From the NCBI GenBank assembly GCA_018401375.1, contig JAGYKR010000017.1, positions 1 through 39,356 on the forward strand: DNA of 39,356 nt, read 5' to 3'. The position numbers and the translations under genes are program-made. The notes under the pieces are model-generated. The model saw only the letters and a list, made by a program, of their open reading frames with translations, was not told where the DNA came from and did not search any database. The stretch's first letter is position 1. Every line of letters starts with the position of its first letter. This document shows positions 24,639 to 32,429 of this stretch, in pieces. Origin of the DNA: Ilumatobacteraceae bacterium. GTDB taxonomy: Bacteria; Actinomycetota; Acidimicrobiia; Acidimicrobiales; Ilumatobacteraceae.

Positions 24639-25054
24639 CCGAGTCCCACTCCCTCCGATCCGGCCGCCGAGTCCGCTTGGCCTTAGTCGCAGTAGCAGTC
24701 TCAATGGTGTGGTTAGCCACCGCCTGTGGCGACGATGCCAGCACCGCTGTGAATCTCTCCCCGGCCGCTGCTGAAGGGCAACGTCTCTACAACGTCTCGG
24801 GTTGCGCGGGGTGTCATGGACGCGCCGGACAAGGAGGGGTCGGGCCCACGCTCGTGGGGATCGCTGGCACCGAACGGCCGTTGGTCGATGGACGCACTGT
24901 GATCGCTGATGAGGCGTACCTGATCCGAGCGATCATGGATCCCAATGCGGAGATCGTGGCCGGCTACAGCCTGCGGATGCCCTCCAACCGTCTGAGCGAG
25001 TCCGAGGTGCTCTCGGTGATCGCCTTCATCACCAGTTTGGAGCCCTCCTCATGA
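24635..25054 (+). CDS. Lipoprotein cytochrome c, single heme
   Basis: A 139-residue exported monoheme cytochrome. Signal sequence with lipobox LATAC (Cys31), heme motif CAGCH (57-61) and distal Met in YSLRMPSN (Met115), followed by a C-terminal helix typical of small class I cytochromes. It could donate electrons to the caa3 oxidase or act in its assembly. It starts with GTG overlapping the sigma stop and ends overlapping Sco1 (ATGA), so all are translationally coupled. Confidence 0.9.
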   Translation: MTESHSLRSGRRVRLALVAVAVSMVWLATACGDDASTAVNLSPAAAEGQRLYNVSGCAGCHGRAGQGGVGPTLVGIAGTERPLVDGRTVIADEAYLIRAIMDPNAEIVAGYSLRMPSNRLSESEVLSVIAFITSLEPSS

Positions 25055-25680
25055 CCGCTGGTCTCAAGAAACTGATCTCTGCTGGTGTGGTCCTCGGATT
25101 ATCGCTGGGGGCATTGGCCGCCTGCGGATCTGAGCCACCCCGGGAACTCTCTGGCTACATCCGTGAGCCTGGACCGGCTGTGGACCAGGTGGCCCTACCT
25201 GATCTCAGTCGCGGTGGTGAAGAGTTTGTGATGCGAGCCGATCCCGGTGAACTACTCGTGGTGTATTTCGGGTTTACGAACTGCCCCGATGTGTGTCCGA
25301 CCACCTTGGCCGATCTGCGGTCCGCGTTGCGACGCATGGAACCTTCCGACGCCGGAAGGGTGACCTTGGCCGTGGTCACCGTGGACCCCGAGCGTGATGC
25401 CGACACCCTCACCGGTTACGCCCAGACCTTTGTGGACGGCGCCCATGCGCTGGCGACATTCGATCCGGCAGTGTTACGAGCAGCAGCAGAGCCATTCGGT
25501 GTCAGTTACGCCGTGACCACTAACGATGACGGCCAAGTAGAAGTCGCCCACTCCACACAAATGTTTGTGGTGGATGATCAGGGTGTGTTGGTGTTGACGT
25601 GGCCCTTTGGAATCTCCGCTGAGGATCTGTCCTTAGATCTCACCCAACTTCTCAGAACCCATAGCTCAGCAGGCGCGTAG
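25051..25680 (+). CDS. Sco1/SenC-type copper chaperone lipoprotein
   Basis: A 209-residue lipoprotein (lipobox ALAAC, Cys25) with a thioredoxin-like domain. Copper ligands are present: CPDVC (Cys78, Cys82, within FTNCPDVCPTTL) and His167 (EVAHSTQMFVVD). Sco proteins load or reduce the CuA centre of oxidase subunit II. Its position after a cytochrome c and before a cupredoxin, with a caa3 operon a few kilobases away, supports that job. Confidence 0.94.
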   Translation: MTAGLKKLISAGVVLGLSLGALAACGSEPPRELSGYIREPGPAVDQVALPDLSRGGEEFVMRADPGELLVVYFGFTNCPDVCPTTLADLRSALRRMEPSDAGRVTLAVVTVDPERDADTLTGYAQTFVDGAHALATFDPAVLRAAAEPFGVSYAVTTNDDGQVEVAHSTQMFVVDDQGVLVLTWPFGISAEDLSLDLTQLLRTHSSAGA

Positions 25681-25692
25681 ATCGGAGATCTC

Positions 25693-26082
25693 ATGAAGCG
25701 AATCCTGAAACTTCTGATTATCGCTGCGGCGCTCGTGGGGATTTCTTCTTGGTTTTCCTCCTGCACCACAACTTCCAACGCCCGGCCGGGCATCAGCGCC
25801 GCTGATTCTGACGCAGTCCCCGATTTTGATTATTTGATCCCGCTCGGTACCGGGGCTCGGCTCGACGCCGGAGAGCGGGTGGAAATCATCCCCGCCGACC
25901 TCGACGTCCGTGTGGGCCAAGTGTTACGGATTGTCAATGAAGATGACCGTGGCCATGTGATCGGTGCGTTCTACGTGGCCTCAGGAGAGACTCTGCGGCA
26001 GCGGTTCGCTTCACCGGGGGTTCTCGAGGGCGAATGTTCGGTGCATCCGAGCGGATCGTTCACATTGACTGTGAAGGCATGA
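25693..26082 (+). CDS. Cupredoxin-like lipoprotein
   Basis: A 129-residue lipoprotein (lipobox FSSC, Cys24) with a beta-rich domain ending in a type-1-copper-like loop: His88 (RGHVIGAF), Cys115 and His118 (ECSVHPSGSF). The axial Met of plastocyanins is missing, so copper binding would be three-coordinate or use another residue. It may be an electron carrier or a copper store for oxidase assembly. It begins 12 bp after Sco1 and overlaps the next gene by ATGA. Confidence 0.75.
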   Translation: MKRILKLLIIAAALVGISSWFSSCTTTSNARPGISAADSDAVPDFDYLIPLGTGARLDAGERVEIIPADLDVRVGQVLRIVNEDDRGHVIGAFYVASGETLRQRFASPGVLEGECSVHPSGSFTLTVKA

Positions 26083-27179
26083 GTCCCCATCGGACCGAGG
26101 AGTTCAACGGTCCGCTGGCTGGTGCCTCTCCTCGCCCGTGGCCCCGAGGCAGGTCCCGGCTCCTGCTCGGACTCATCGTTGGTGGGCTGTTGTCGGTGCT
26201 CATCTCCTCCCCAGCCTTTGCGGACCCGGCCGGACCGACCGACTATCGCAGCGAGGTCATCGAGGTCATCCCCGCCACCTCAGAGATCACCGCTCGGGTG
26301 ATCGCGGGGGACTCGTTCTTACAGCTTGAGGTGACACCGGGTACCGAGGTATTCGTCAGTGGCTATGCCGCCGAGCCGTATCTGTGGATCGATGCCAGCG
26401 GGCAGGTCTGGGAAAACCAGCGGTCACCAGCCACCTACTACAACGCCGAACGCTTCGGGGCCGATATTCCCGATATCGCTGATCCGACCGTCGATCCGGA
26501 ATGGGAACTCATCGGATCCGGCCACGCATGGTCCTGGCATGACCATCGCATCCATCGCATGGACCCGTTCCCTCCGCTGAACTCATCGCCTGGGGAACAG
26601 ATCCTCGATGCGGTGGTGCCGATCACCGTCAACGGAGTATCCGTGGAGATTCATGTGATCAGCATCTGGATGCACCCTCCGTCACCGGCACCGATGGTCG
26701 TGGGTGCAGGCCTCGGCCTGTTGGCTGTGGGCTGGTGGCTGAATGGGCGTCGCACCGGTTCATTGACTAGTCGCCGTTCGGTACGACGCGCAGCCGGTCT
26801 GCTCGCCCCATCTGCGGGCTTCGCACTCGTGATCGGGGTCTGGCAGTTCGGCTCCCTGCCGGCCTCCACCGATCCGTTGTGGACCTGGTGGATCCTGCCT
26901 CTGGTGGCCGTGTTTGCTAGTACCTCGGCAGTGTTCAGCGCGTCGGGTGCCCGCTCCAGCGCCGGGGCGGGCATGGCGATTGCTGGGTCACAATTGTTGG
27001 TGTGGTCCTTCCAGCGCCGCGCCGGCCTGTGGAGCGCGATCTTGCCCACTGACGCTCCGTGGTGGCTAGATCGCGCTGTGACCGCTGCGGTATTCCCGAT
27101 CGCAGCCATGTCGTGTGCGCTCGGCCTCTGGCTGCTCAGCTCAGGGTTTATCCCCGTGAAGCAGCGATCGCAGACCTGA
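26079..27179 (+). CDS. Exported His-rich membrane protein of a copper locus
   Basis: A 366-residue protein with a signal-like span (about 28-46, ending SSPAFADP), an exported region to about residue 205 and four or five C-terminal membrane spans. The exported part carries HAWSWHDHRIHRMDP (His149, 154, 156, 159 and Met161), a likely metal-binding patch, followed by a domain with the phrase VVPITVNGVSVEIHVIS. I recall similar uncharacterised proteins near copper genes in actinobacteria but cannot name the family. ATG at 26079 overlaps the cupredoxin stop. The 3' end overlaps the convergent tlpA-like gene by 32 bp. Confidence 0.7.
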   Translation: MSPHRTEEFNGPLAGASPRPWPRGRSRLLLGLIVGGLLSVLISSPAFADPAGPTDYRSEVIEVIPATSEITARVIAGDSFLQLEVTPGTEVFVSGYAAEPYLWIDASGQVWENQRSPATYYNAERFGADIPDIADPTVDPEWELIGSGHAWSWHDHRIHRMDPFPPLNSSPGEQILDAVVPITVNGVSVEIHVISIWMHPPSPAPMVVGAGLGLLAVGWWLNGRRTGSLTSRRSVRRAAGLLAPSAGFALVIGVWQFGSLPASTDPLWTWWILPLVAVFASTSAVFSASGARSSAGAGMAIAGSQLLVWSFQRRAGLWSAILPTDAPWWLDRAVTAAVFPIAAMSCALGLWLLSSGFIPVKQRSQT

Positions 27180-27663
27180 GTTCATCCGCGTCCATCGGAC
27201 CCGAGTGAATAACTGCGATCCGTCCCTGATCATCGGTAATCACTGTCACCGGCAAGGTGGCAGTGCCGAGTCGCTCGTTGAGGGTGCCGTCCTCATCGAG
27301 ATACTGATCAAAGGTGACCCCGACCTCGGCGATGAATCGAGCGGCATCACTGGCCCGATCACCGAGGTTGACCCCGATGAAGCGGACGTCATCACCAATC
27401 TCTCGGTGGACCTGTTCGAAATCAGGGAGTTCACGCCGACAAGGCGCACACCAGGTGGCCCACAAGTTGATCACCACCGGCCCATCGATCTCACCGAGTA
27501 GGAGCGGTTCGGCTGTACCGAGATGCGGCAGAGAGATCGGAGGCAAAAGGTCCGAGCCATCCCGAGCAGCGTCGCCGTCTGGGGACGACCCACACGACGC
27601 GATCAGCCCGGCAACCGCCAAGAGGGCGATCACCCGCCGGACCGCGGATCTCACGACCGGCAT
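27148..27663 (-). CDS. TlpA-like thioredoxin lipoprotein
   Basis: A 171-residue exported thioredoxin-fold lipoprotein (lipobox LIASC, Cys24) with active site WCAPC (71-75; NLWATWCAPCRRELPDFEQVH) and cis-Pro segment ATLPVTVI. It is a second TlpA, distinct from the one beside ccdA, and probably keeps the cysteines of Sco1 or subunit II reduced. ATG at 27663 is chosen because it directly precedes the signal peptide. The longer frame upstream only reads through a tandem repeat and the end of the PCuAC gene. Confidence 0.9.
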   Translation of the reverse strand: MPVVRSAVRRVIALLAVAGLIASCGSSPDGDAARDGSDLLPPISLPHLGTAEPLLLGEIDGPVVINLWATWCAPCRRELPDFEQVHREIGDDVRFIGVNLGDRASDAARFIAEVGVTFDQYLDEDGTLNERLGTATLPVTVITDDQGRIAVIHSGPMDADELRSAIAASRG

Positions 27664-27707
27664 GTCACGGGCAGTGTCACGGGAAGTGTCACGGCGCAGT
27701 GTCACGG
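27664..27707. repeat. Tandem 12-13 bp repeats before tlpA
   Basis: GTCACGG recurs four times at 27664, 27676, 27688 and 27701, with spacers GCAGT, GAAGT and CGCAGT. The array directly abuts the tlpA start and covers the last codons of the PCuAC gene. Confidence 0.85.
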
Positions 27708-28273
27708 ACCTCAAAGGTGACCTCGAGCGGGTCCGCCACAGCGAAGGTCAAGGTGGCGGTGAAACTGCTCCCTAACTCCAACGGACCGGCCAAGTCCAAG
27801 AACATGATGTGGAGACCACCGGGCTGCAACATCACCATCTTTGCGGCCGGAAGTTCGATGGACCCGACCTCACGCATGGTCATCATCCCACCTGCCATCG
27901 GAGGCATATTGCCGTGACCTGAATCATCGTGACCTGAATCATCGTGGCCTGAATCGCCGTGGCCTGATTCATCGTGACCGGATGTGTCGCTGTCATCGGC
28001 TGGCTCCACGGCAACGGTCTCATGGAGTTCCACCCGGGCTGCGATTTCCGCCGGGACGGTAATCCCAAGTAGCTCGTCATTGATCGGGGAGGTGATCACC
28101 AGATACCCCGCACCCACCGAAGCTGCCATCGGAGAATTGCGGGCCCAAGCACCGACCACAACGGCCTCAGCACTTTCGGCCACGGTGGGCATCGTCATGG
28201 TGGCTTCATCATTAGATCCACATGCCGCAAGCGCCACGGCAGCAGTTGCGATAAGAGTTGCGAACTTCTTCAC
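27689..28273 (-). CDS. PCuAC-type periplasmic copper chaperone with His-repeat insert
   Basis: A 194-residue lipoprotein (lipobox LAAC, Cys18) of the PCuAC/DUF461 family that delivers Cu(I) to CuA or CuB sites. Ligand pattern: His84 (VELHETV), the Met-rich segment MPPMAGGMMTM, and HIM near 155-157 (GGLHIMFLDLAGPL). Between them an acidic loop contains repeated DxSGH peptides (about 97-121) encoded by a 15-bp tandem repeat, adding five or so histidines. GTG at 28273 follows GGAGG closely. It reads towards tlpA, 25 bp apart. Confidence 0.9.
   Translation of the reverse strand: MKKFATLIATAAVALAACGSNDEATMTMPTVAESAEAVVVGAWARNSPMAASVGAGYLVITSPINDELLGITVPAEIAARVELHETVAVEPADDSDTSGHDESGHGDSGHDDSGHDDSGHGNMPPMAGGMMTMREVGSIELPAAKMVMLQPGGLHIMFLDLAGPLELGSSFTATLTFAVADPLEVTFEVRDTAP
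27913..27987 (-). repeat. Five tandem 15-bp units encoding DxSGH in the PCuAC gene
   Basis: Units start at 27913, 27928, 27943, 27958 and 27973. The first two are identical (CGTGACCTGAATCAT), the next two differ by one or two bases, and the last is diverged. Each codes for a five-residue His-containing step. Confidence 0.9.
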
Positions 28274-28282
28274 GTTTCCTCC

Positions 28283-28298
28283 GGGGGGGCTGGGGGGG
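28283..28298 (+). other. Two G7 tracts, potential G-quadruplex
   Basis: Seven G, CT, seven G on the plus strand satisfies G3-N1-G3-N2-G3-N1-G3. It sits between the map terminator and the PCuAC ribosome site, so the mRNA carries the C-rich strand. Long homopolymers are also prone to length errors. Confidence 0.5.
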
Positions 28299-28299
28299 T

Positions 28300-28329
28300 A
28301 AAAAACAGACCGTCCTTAGGGTCGGTCTG
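28300..28329 (-). terminator. Rho-independent terminator after map
   Basis: On the minus strand a perfect 7-bp stem (CAGACCG with CGGTCTG, 28306-28312 and 28323-28329) is followed by six T. It lies 48 nt after the map stop and before PCuAC. Confidence 0.75.
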
Positions 28330-28376
28330 GCTGAACGTGTAGTTCCCGGCAGTTCTCGTGACCTGATGACGCCGGC

Positions 28377-29369
28377 TCAACGATTCCAGGGAGCGCAAGG
28401 CGAGACGGCTCCCTCACCTCCGGTGAGAACCTCCACGCCATCCTCGGTCACGAGCACCGTGTGTTCATATTGGGCCGTCCATTTGCCGTCGGCGGTGACC
28501 GCTGTCCAGTCGTCGTCCCACATCCGATGCTGCCACCCACCGAGCGTGATCATCGGCTCAATGGTGAAGGTCATACCCGGACGCATAATCATCGAAGCGC
28601 GAGGTTCGTAGTAGTGGTACACCTGAATGTCGGTGTGGAACTGCTGGCCGATGCCGTGGCCGATGAAGGCCCGCACCACGCCGTAGTTATGGGCCTTGGC
28701 ATGGTTCTCAATGGCCTTGCCAATATCACTGAGCGGCTTGCCAGGGACCACAGCCTCGATCCCGAGCCAGGTGCATTCCTCGGTAACTTCAATCAGCTTT
28801 TTACTTGCCGGATCTACCTCACCCACGCAGAACGTAGCGTTGGTGTCACCGTGCACCCCGCCGATAAATGCCGTCACATCGAGGTTGATGATGTCGCCGT
28901 CTTGGAGCACGCGGGAATCAGGGATGCCATGGCAGATCACTTCGTTCACTGAGGTACATACGGACTTTGGGTATCCGTGATAGTTCAGCGGGCTCGGGTA
29001 GGAATTTCGTTCCACGTAGAGGCTGTGGACATACTCGTCGAGTTCATCAGTGGTCATGCCAGGCCGGACCGCCGCTCCTGAAAGCCGAAGAATCTCTGCT
29101 GCCACCTTGCCGGCGTGGCGCATTGCCTCAATGATCTCCGGGGACTTGATCCGAGACTCCTCCCAGGCCGTCACCTCCCCCGTATCGGCGTAGGGCGGTC
29201 GGGCGATATGGGCGGGCACCGGCCGCATCGGCGAGACCACGCCAGGCAGAACACGACCTTCGGAGCGCTTATGACACCGCTTATATTTGCGACCGCTCCC
29301 ACACCAACAGGCATCGTTTGCCTGAGGCAAGGTCGGGGGCGGTGTGGCCGCTGTAGATGTTGTCCTCAT
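28377..29369 (-). CDS. map: Methionine aminopeptidase type I with SEC-C zinc motif
   Basis: A 330-residue enzyme that removes initiator methionine. The N-terminal extension holds a SEC-C type motif (CWCGSGRKYKRCH, 21-33) thought to bring it to the ribosome. The catalytic domain has the five metal ligands: NLDVTAF, HGDTNATF, GHGIGQQFH, TIEPM and QYEHTVLV. GDIINLDV and NEVICHGIP are normal. This is the extended type I form. A terminator follows. Two 9-bp direct repeats (CTCCGTGAT, 29376-29393) lie just upstream. Confidence 0.96.
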   Translation of the reverse strand: MRTTSTAATPPPTLPQANDACWCGSGRKYKRCHKRSEGRVLPGVVSPMRPVPAHIARPPYADTGEVTAWEESRIKSPEIIEAMRHAGKVAAEILRLSGAAVRPGMTTDELDEYVHSLYVERNSYPSPLNYHGYPKSVCTSVNEVICHGIPDSRVLQDGDIINLDVTAFIGGVHGDTNATFCVGEVDPASKKLIEVTEECTWLGIEAVVPGKPLSDIGKAIENHAKAHNYGVVRAFIGHGIGQQFHTDIQVYHYYEPRASMIMRPGMTFTIEPMITLGGWQHRMWDDDWTAVTADGKWTAQYEHTVLVTEDGVEVLTGGEGAVSPCAPWNR

Positions 29370-29375
29370 CGTGTT

Positions 29376-29393
29376 CTCCGTGATCTCCGTGAT
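29376..29393. repeat. 9-bp tandem duplication upstream of map
   Basis: CTCCGTGAT occurs at 29376-29384 and 29385-29393. On the minus strand it places GGAG-containing sequence twice before the map start. Confidence 0.7.
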
Positions 29394-29415
29394 CTGTGGA
29401 ACTGAGTGGTGTGCG

Positions 29416-30051
29416 TCACGGGGCTAGTCGGTCGATCGTCCATTCGCCGGTGGTGCTGCGCCGGTAGCGAAACCGGTCGTGCAGGCGGCTCGGACGACCC
29501 TGCCAGAATTCTACTTCCAACGGAGCCAACAGCCATCCGCCCCAATGTGGTGGGCGTGGTACCTCACTGCCCTCAAACCGGGCACGGACCTGAGCGAGGA
29601 GCTGTTCGAGTTCGTTGCGATCGCGCAAGATCTCTGATTGCGGCGAGGCCCAAGCCCCGAGTTGGCTCTCTCGTGGCCGCGAACCGAAGTAGTCATCGCT
29701 ATCGGCTTCGCTGAGTCGGGTTACCTCACCACGGATGCGGACCTGCCGGTGCAGATCCAACCACGAAGATGTAGCCGCAGCCACGGGTTGGCTCTGGAGC
29801 TGACGGCTTTTGGCTGATAGGTAGTTCGTGAAGAAACTGAAGCCCTCGGCGTCCGCACCGCGAATCAGCAGGTTGCGGGCGTCAGGAACCCCATTGGCAT
29901 CCACCGTGGACAGCACCACCGAGTTCGGTTCGGCCACCCCGGCCTCATGGGCTTGGTCGTGCCATAGTTTCCATTGGGCCACCGGGTTGAGATCCAGATC
30001 GGAGAGCTCAAGTCCCGCCGTTTCGTATTGCACTCGGCGATCACGAATCAT
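29416..30051 (-). CDS. pdxH: Pyridoxamine 5'-phosphate oxidase
   Basis: A 211-residue FMN enzyme that makes pyridoxal 5'-phosphate. Family marks: LDLNPVAQWKLWHDQA, RNLLIRG, FFTNYLSAKSRQL (FMN phosphate binding), WLDLHRQVRIRG, SRPRESQLGAWAS, and the C-terminal WQGRPSRLHDRFRYRR. Length and motifs are complete. It lies 46 bp upstream of map and probably shares its transcript. Confidence 0.96.
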   Translation of the reverse strand: MIRDRRVQYETAGLELSDLDLNPVAQWKLWHDQAHEAGVAEPNSVVLSTVDANGVPDARNLLIRGADAEGFSFFTNYLSAKSRQLQSQPVAAATSSWLDLHRQVRIRGEVTRLSEADSDDYFGSRPRESQLGAWASPQSEILRDRNELEQLLAQVRARFEGSEVPRPPHWGGWLLAPLEVEFWQGRPSRLHDRFRYRRSTTGEWTIDRLAP

Positions 30052-30101
30052 GCTCGATCTTGCCTCACGACACTGGTTCCGTCCACGCGAGCGTCATCAG
30101 A

Positions 30102-31403
30102 TCAGGGACCGATCTGCTGGATCCCACGCATGTAGGGCCAGAGCGCTTCGGGAATCCGCACCGATCCATCGACTTGGCGGAAGTTCTCGATGATCGCCGC
30201 CCACACCCGCGGGACGGCTAAGGCCGAACCGTTGAGGGTGTGTACCAGTTCGGTCCCCTTTTTCGGGGTGCCGGACTCGTCACGGGCCTTATAACGGATG
30301 TTTGCTCGGCGGGCCTGGTAGTCGCCGAACCATGACACAGAGGACACCTCCAGCCATTGGTCACAGCCTGGGGCGTACACCTCCACATCGAAGCTGCGGT
30401 GATGGGATTGGCCCATGTCTCCGGTGCAGATCTCAATCACCCGGTACGGAAGGCCGAGGGCTTGCATTAACGCCACTGCCCGCCCGACCATCTCGGTGAG
30501 CAGATCCGGTGCCTGTTCGGCGGTAGCTAAGGCGAGGATCTCCACTTTGTCGAACTCGTGGGAGCGCAACATGCCTCGCGTGTCACGGCCCGCTGATCCG
30601 GCCTCGCGACGAAATGACGGCGTAAAAGCCATCATCCGAATCGGGAGTTCGGTGACGTCGAGCACCTCGCCGGAGTAGATCGATGTGAGCGGCACCTCAG
30701 CGGTGGGTATGCACCACAGATCATCGCGTTCGATGGCAAATGCATCATCAGCAAACTTGGGAAGATGGCCGGTCGCAGTCAGCGTGGAGGTGAGCACCAA
30801 TGACGGTGGGCGAATCTCCTCGAATGCATCGGAGTTGCGATCCAACGCGAACTGGCATAAGGCACGAGCAAGCGTCGCCCCCGCACCACGCTGCATGGTG
30901 AACATCGCCCCCGAGATTTTTGTGGCGCGCTCCGAATCCAGAATGCCGAGGGCAGTTGCCGTCTCCCAATGCGGCACCCGCTGGTGTTCGGCGAATCCCT
31001 CGGGCATAACCGGGCCCTCGCACAACGGATTGTCGGTATCGCTGGCGCCATCAGGGGCATCAGGATGCGGGATGTTGGGGATCACCAGCATCAACTGACG
31101 CAGTTCCTCTGAAACCTCATCAAACCGTGCCGCCATTTCGCGTTCGGCATCGCCGAGTTGACGGCTCTGTTCGGCGGCAGCGGCCGCTTGGTCCTCGTCA
31201 CCATTGCGCTTATGGGTTCCGACCTGCCGTGAGAGTTCGTTAACTTCGGCTCGCAGACTGTCTCGCGCCGAGGTCAGTTCCCGCAAACGCTCATCGATGC
31301 CAATGGCCTCATCGAGCAGCGCCACCACCGCAGGCTTATGGCGTCGCGCCAAGCCCACCCGCACACCATCAGGATCTGTTCGGAGCAAACGAAGATCAAT
31401 CAC
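30102..31403 (-). CDS. serS: Seryl-tRNA synthetase
   Basis: A 433-residue class II synthetase. The N-terminal antiparallel coiled coil (about 30-105, charged and Ala/Gln rich) binds the tRNA; the catalytic domain follows, with AGSAGRDTRGMLRSHEFDKVE (motif 2 region) and NGSALAVPRVWAAIIENFRQ (motif 3). GTG at 31403 has TAGCCT 8 nt upstream. There is no adjacent partner gene of obvious related function. Confidence 0.97.
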   Translation of the reverse strand: MIDLRLLRTDPDGVRVGLARRHKPAVVALLDEAIGIDERLRELTSARDSLRAEVNELSRQVGTHKRNGDEDQAAAAAEQSRQLGDAEREMAARFDEVSEELRQLMLVIPNIPHPDAPDGASDTDNPLCEGPVMPEGFAEHQRVPHWETATALGILDSERATKISGAMFTMQRGAGATLARALCQFALDRNSDAFEEIRPPSLVLTSTLTATGHLPKFADDAFAIERDDLWCIPTAEVPLTSIYSGEVLDVTELPIRMMAFTPSFRREAGSAGRDTRGMLRSHEFDKVEILALATAEQAPDLLTEMVGRAVALMQALGLPYRVIEICTGDMGQSHHRSFDVEVYAPGCDQWLEVSSVSWFGDYQARRANIRYKARDESGTPKKGTELVHTLNGSALAVPRVWAAIIENFRQVDGSVRIPEALWPYMRGIQQIGP

Positions 31404-31411
31404 GTAGGCCG

Positions 31412-31417
31412 AGGCTA
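31412..31417 (-). promoter_or_regulatory. Candidate -10 element of serS
   Basis: TAGCCT on the minus strand, 8 nt before GTG at 31403; the same hexamer precedes tlpA at 13883. Confidence 0.35.
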
Positions 31418-31460
31418 CCGCCGCAGAGGCAGCAGCGAAGGAACAGGTCCGGCCGGGTAA

Positions 31461-32372
31461 TCAGTCAGAACCGGGCGCAGCCGGGGTCTGAGCGAACTCG
31501 CGCTCCATATCGCCGGTGGTGAGGGGCACCTCGTCGTGTCCGACAATCTCCGCATCAGGCATCTGGGAACCGCGTCGGTAGTTGTGTTCGGAGCGGTATC
31601 CGGTGGCGAACCTGGTGAAGAACACGTACACAATGATTCCCCAGAGGTACAAACCGCCGGCCACCTTCATCACCGCGCCGGCGAGCTGTTGGTCGGTGGT
31701 GGCATCCATCCCCCACAACCGCAGCGTCTGTTCCCCGTAGGGCGCGTAGACCACGCCTTCAGCGAAGACCAGCCAGCCAGCGGGCACGGTGGGAACCACC
31801 GATTGCAAAAACAGATAGATGCTGGTGGCCAATGGGCCGATCCGCAGTTCGGGGAGCGGCCCGAGTACCGGCATCCACATCAGCAACGAGGCGGTCACGA
31901 CCATCACATGCAACAGGTAGTGGACGAACGGGTTTGATACCGACAGGTTCACGAGTCCGGGGATATGGATGATCATGACCGAGGCGTTAAAGATCACCGC
32001 TGCAGTCACTGGACGGGCAAACCAACGCACGGTGCCATACAGGCGGCCCTGACCGATCAGTACTCGCATCAGCCAGGTCGGGGTGGCCAGCAATGCCAAT
32101 GGCGGCACAAAGTAACTGAGAATCATGTGCTGCAACATGTGCACTGAGTAGAGATAGCCCTCTGCCACGTCATGCATCGGCCAGTCGCTCGCTAGCCACA
32201 GCAAAAACATCGCAGACCCAAACGCAATCCAATGCCGTTTGGTCACGACCGGTTGACCGTGAGCCACAGCCTTCGGGCCGATGACCTTGACCATGTAGAC
32301 GTACGCAGCCGCGAGAAAGCCGATCAGCAGCCACACCTCAAGGTGGAAGGTGTACTCAACGAATGAGAGCAT
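31461..32372 (-). CDS. ctaG: Cytochrome c oxidase assembly factor CtaG (caa3 type)
   Basis: A 303-residue protein with about seven membrane spans of the caa3_CtaG family, needed for copper insertion into oxidase subunit I in Bacillus. Conserved polar residues in spans include WLASDWPMHDVAEGYLYSVHMLQHM, HIPGLVNL, and FVHYLLHVMVV, a set of His and Met residues suited to copper. The C-terminus is a charged tail. It is the last gene of the oxidase operon, 57 bp after ctaF. Confidence 0.93.
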   Translation of the reverse strand: MLSFVEYTFHLEVWLLIGFLAAAYVYMVKVIGPKAVAHGQPVVTKRHWIAFGSAMFLLWLASDWPMHDVAEGYLYSVHMLQHMILSYFVPPLALLATPTWLMRVLIGQGRLYGTVRWFARPVTAAVIFNASVMIIHIPGLVNLSVSNPFVHYLLHVMVVTASLLMWMPVLGPLPELRIGPLATSIYLFLQSVVPTVPAGWLVFAEGVVYAPYGEQTLRLWGMDATTDQQLAGAVMKVAGGLYLWGIIVYVFFTRFATGYRSEHNYRRGSQMPDAEIVGHDEVPLTTGDMEREFAQTPAAPGSD

Positions 32373-32429
32373 TACGGCCTCCGGTCAGAGCGGTGAAACC
32401 GCCTCCAGAGCGATGGTCTGGGGGATGAA

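Noticed and set aside
27913..27987. Regular 15-bp repeats considered as a CRISPR array
   Set aside because: Units are directly adjacent without spacers, too short, and lie in frame inside a copper chaperone gene.
32373..32429. Terminator between ctaF and ctaG
   Set aside because: Only a 5-bp stem with a 3-base loop and no T-run; the genes are probably one transcript.
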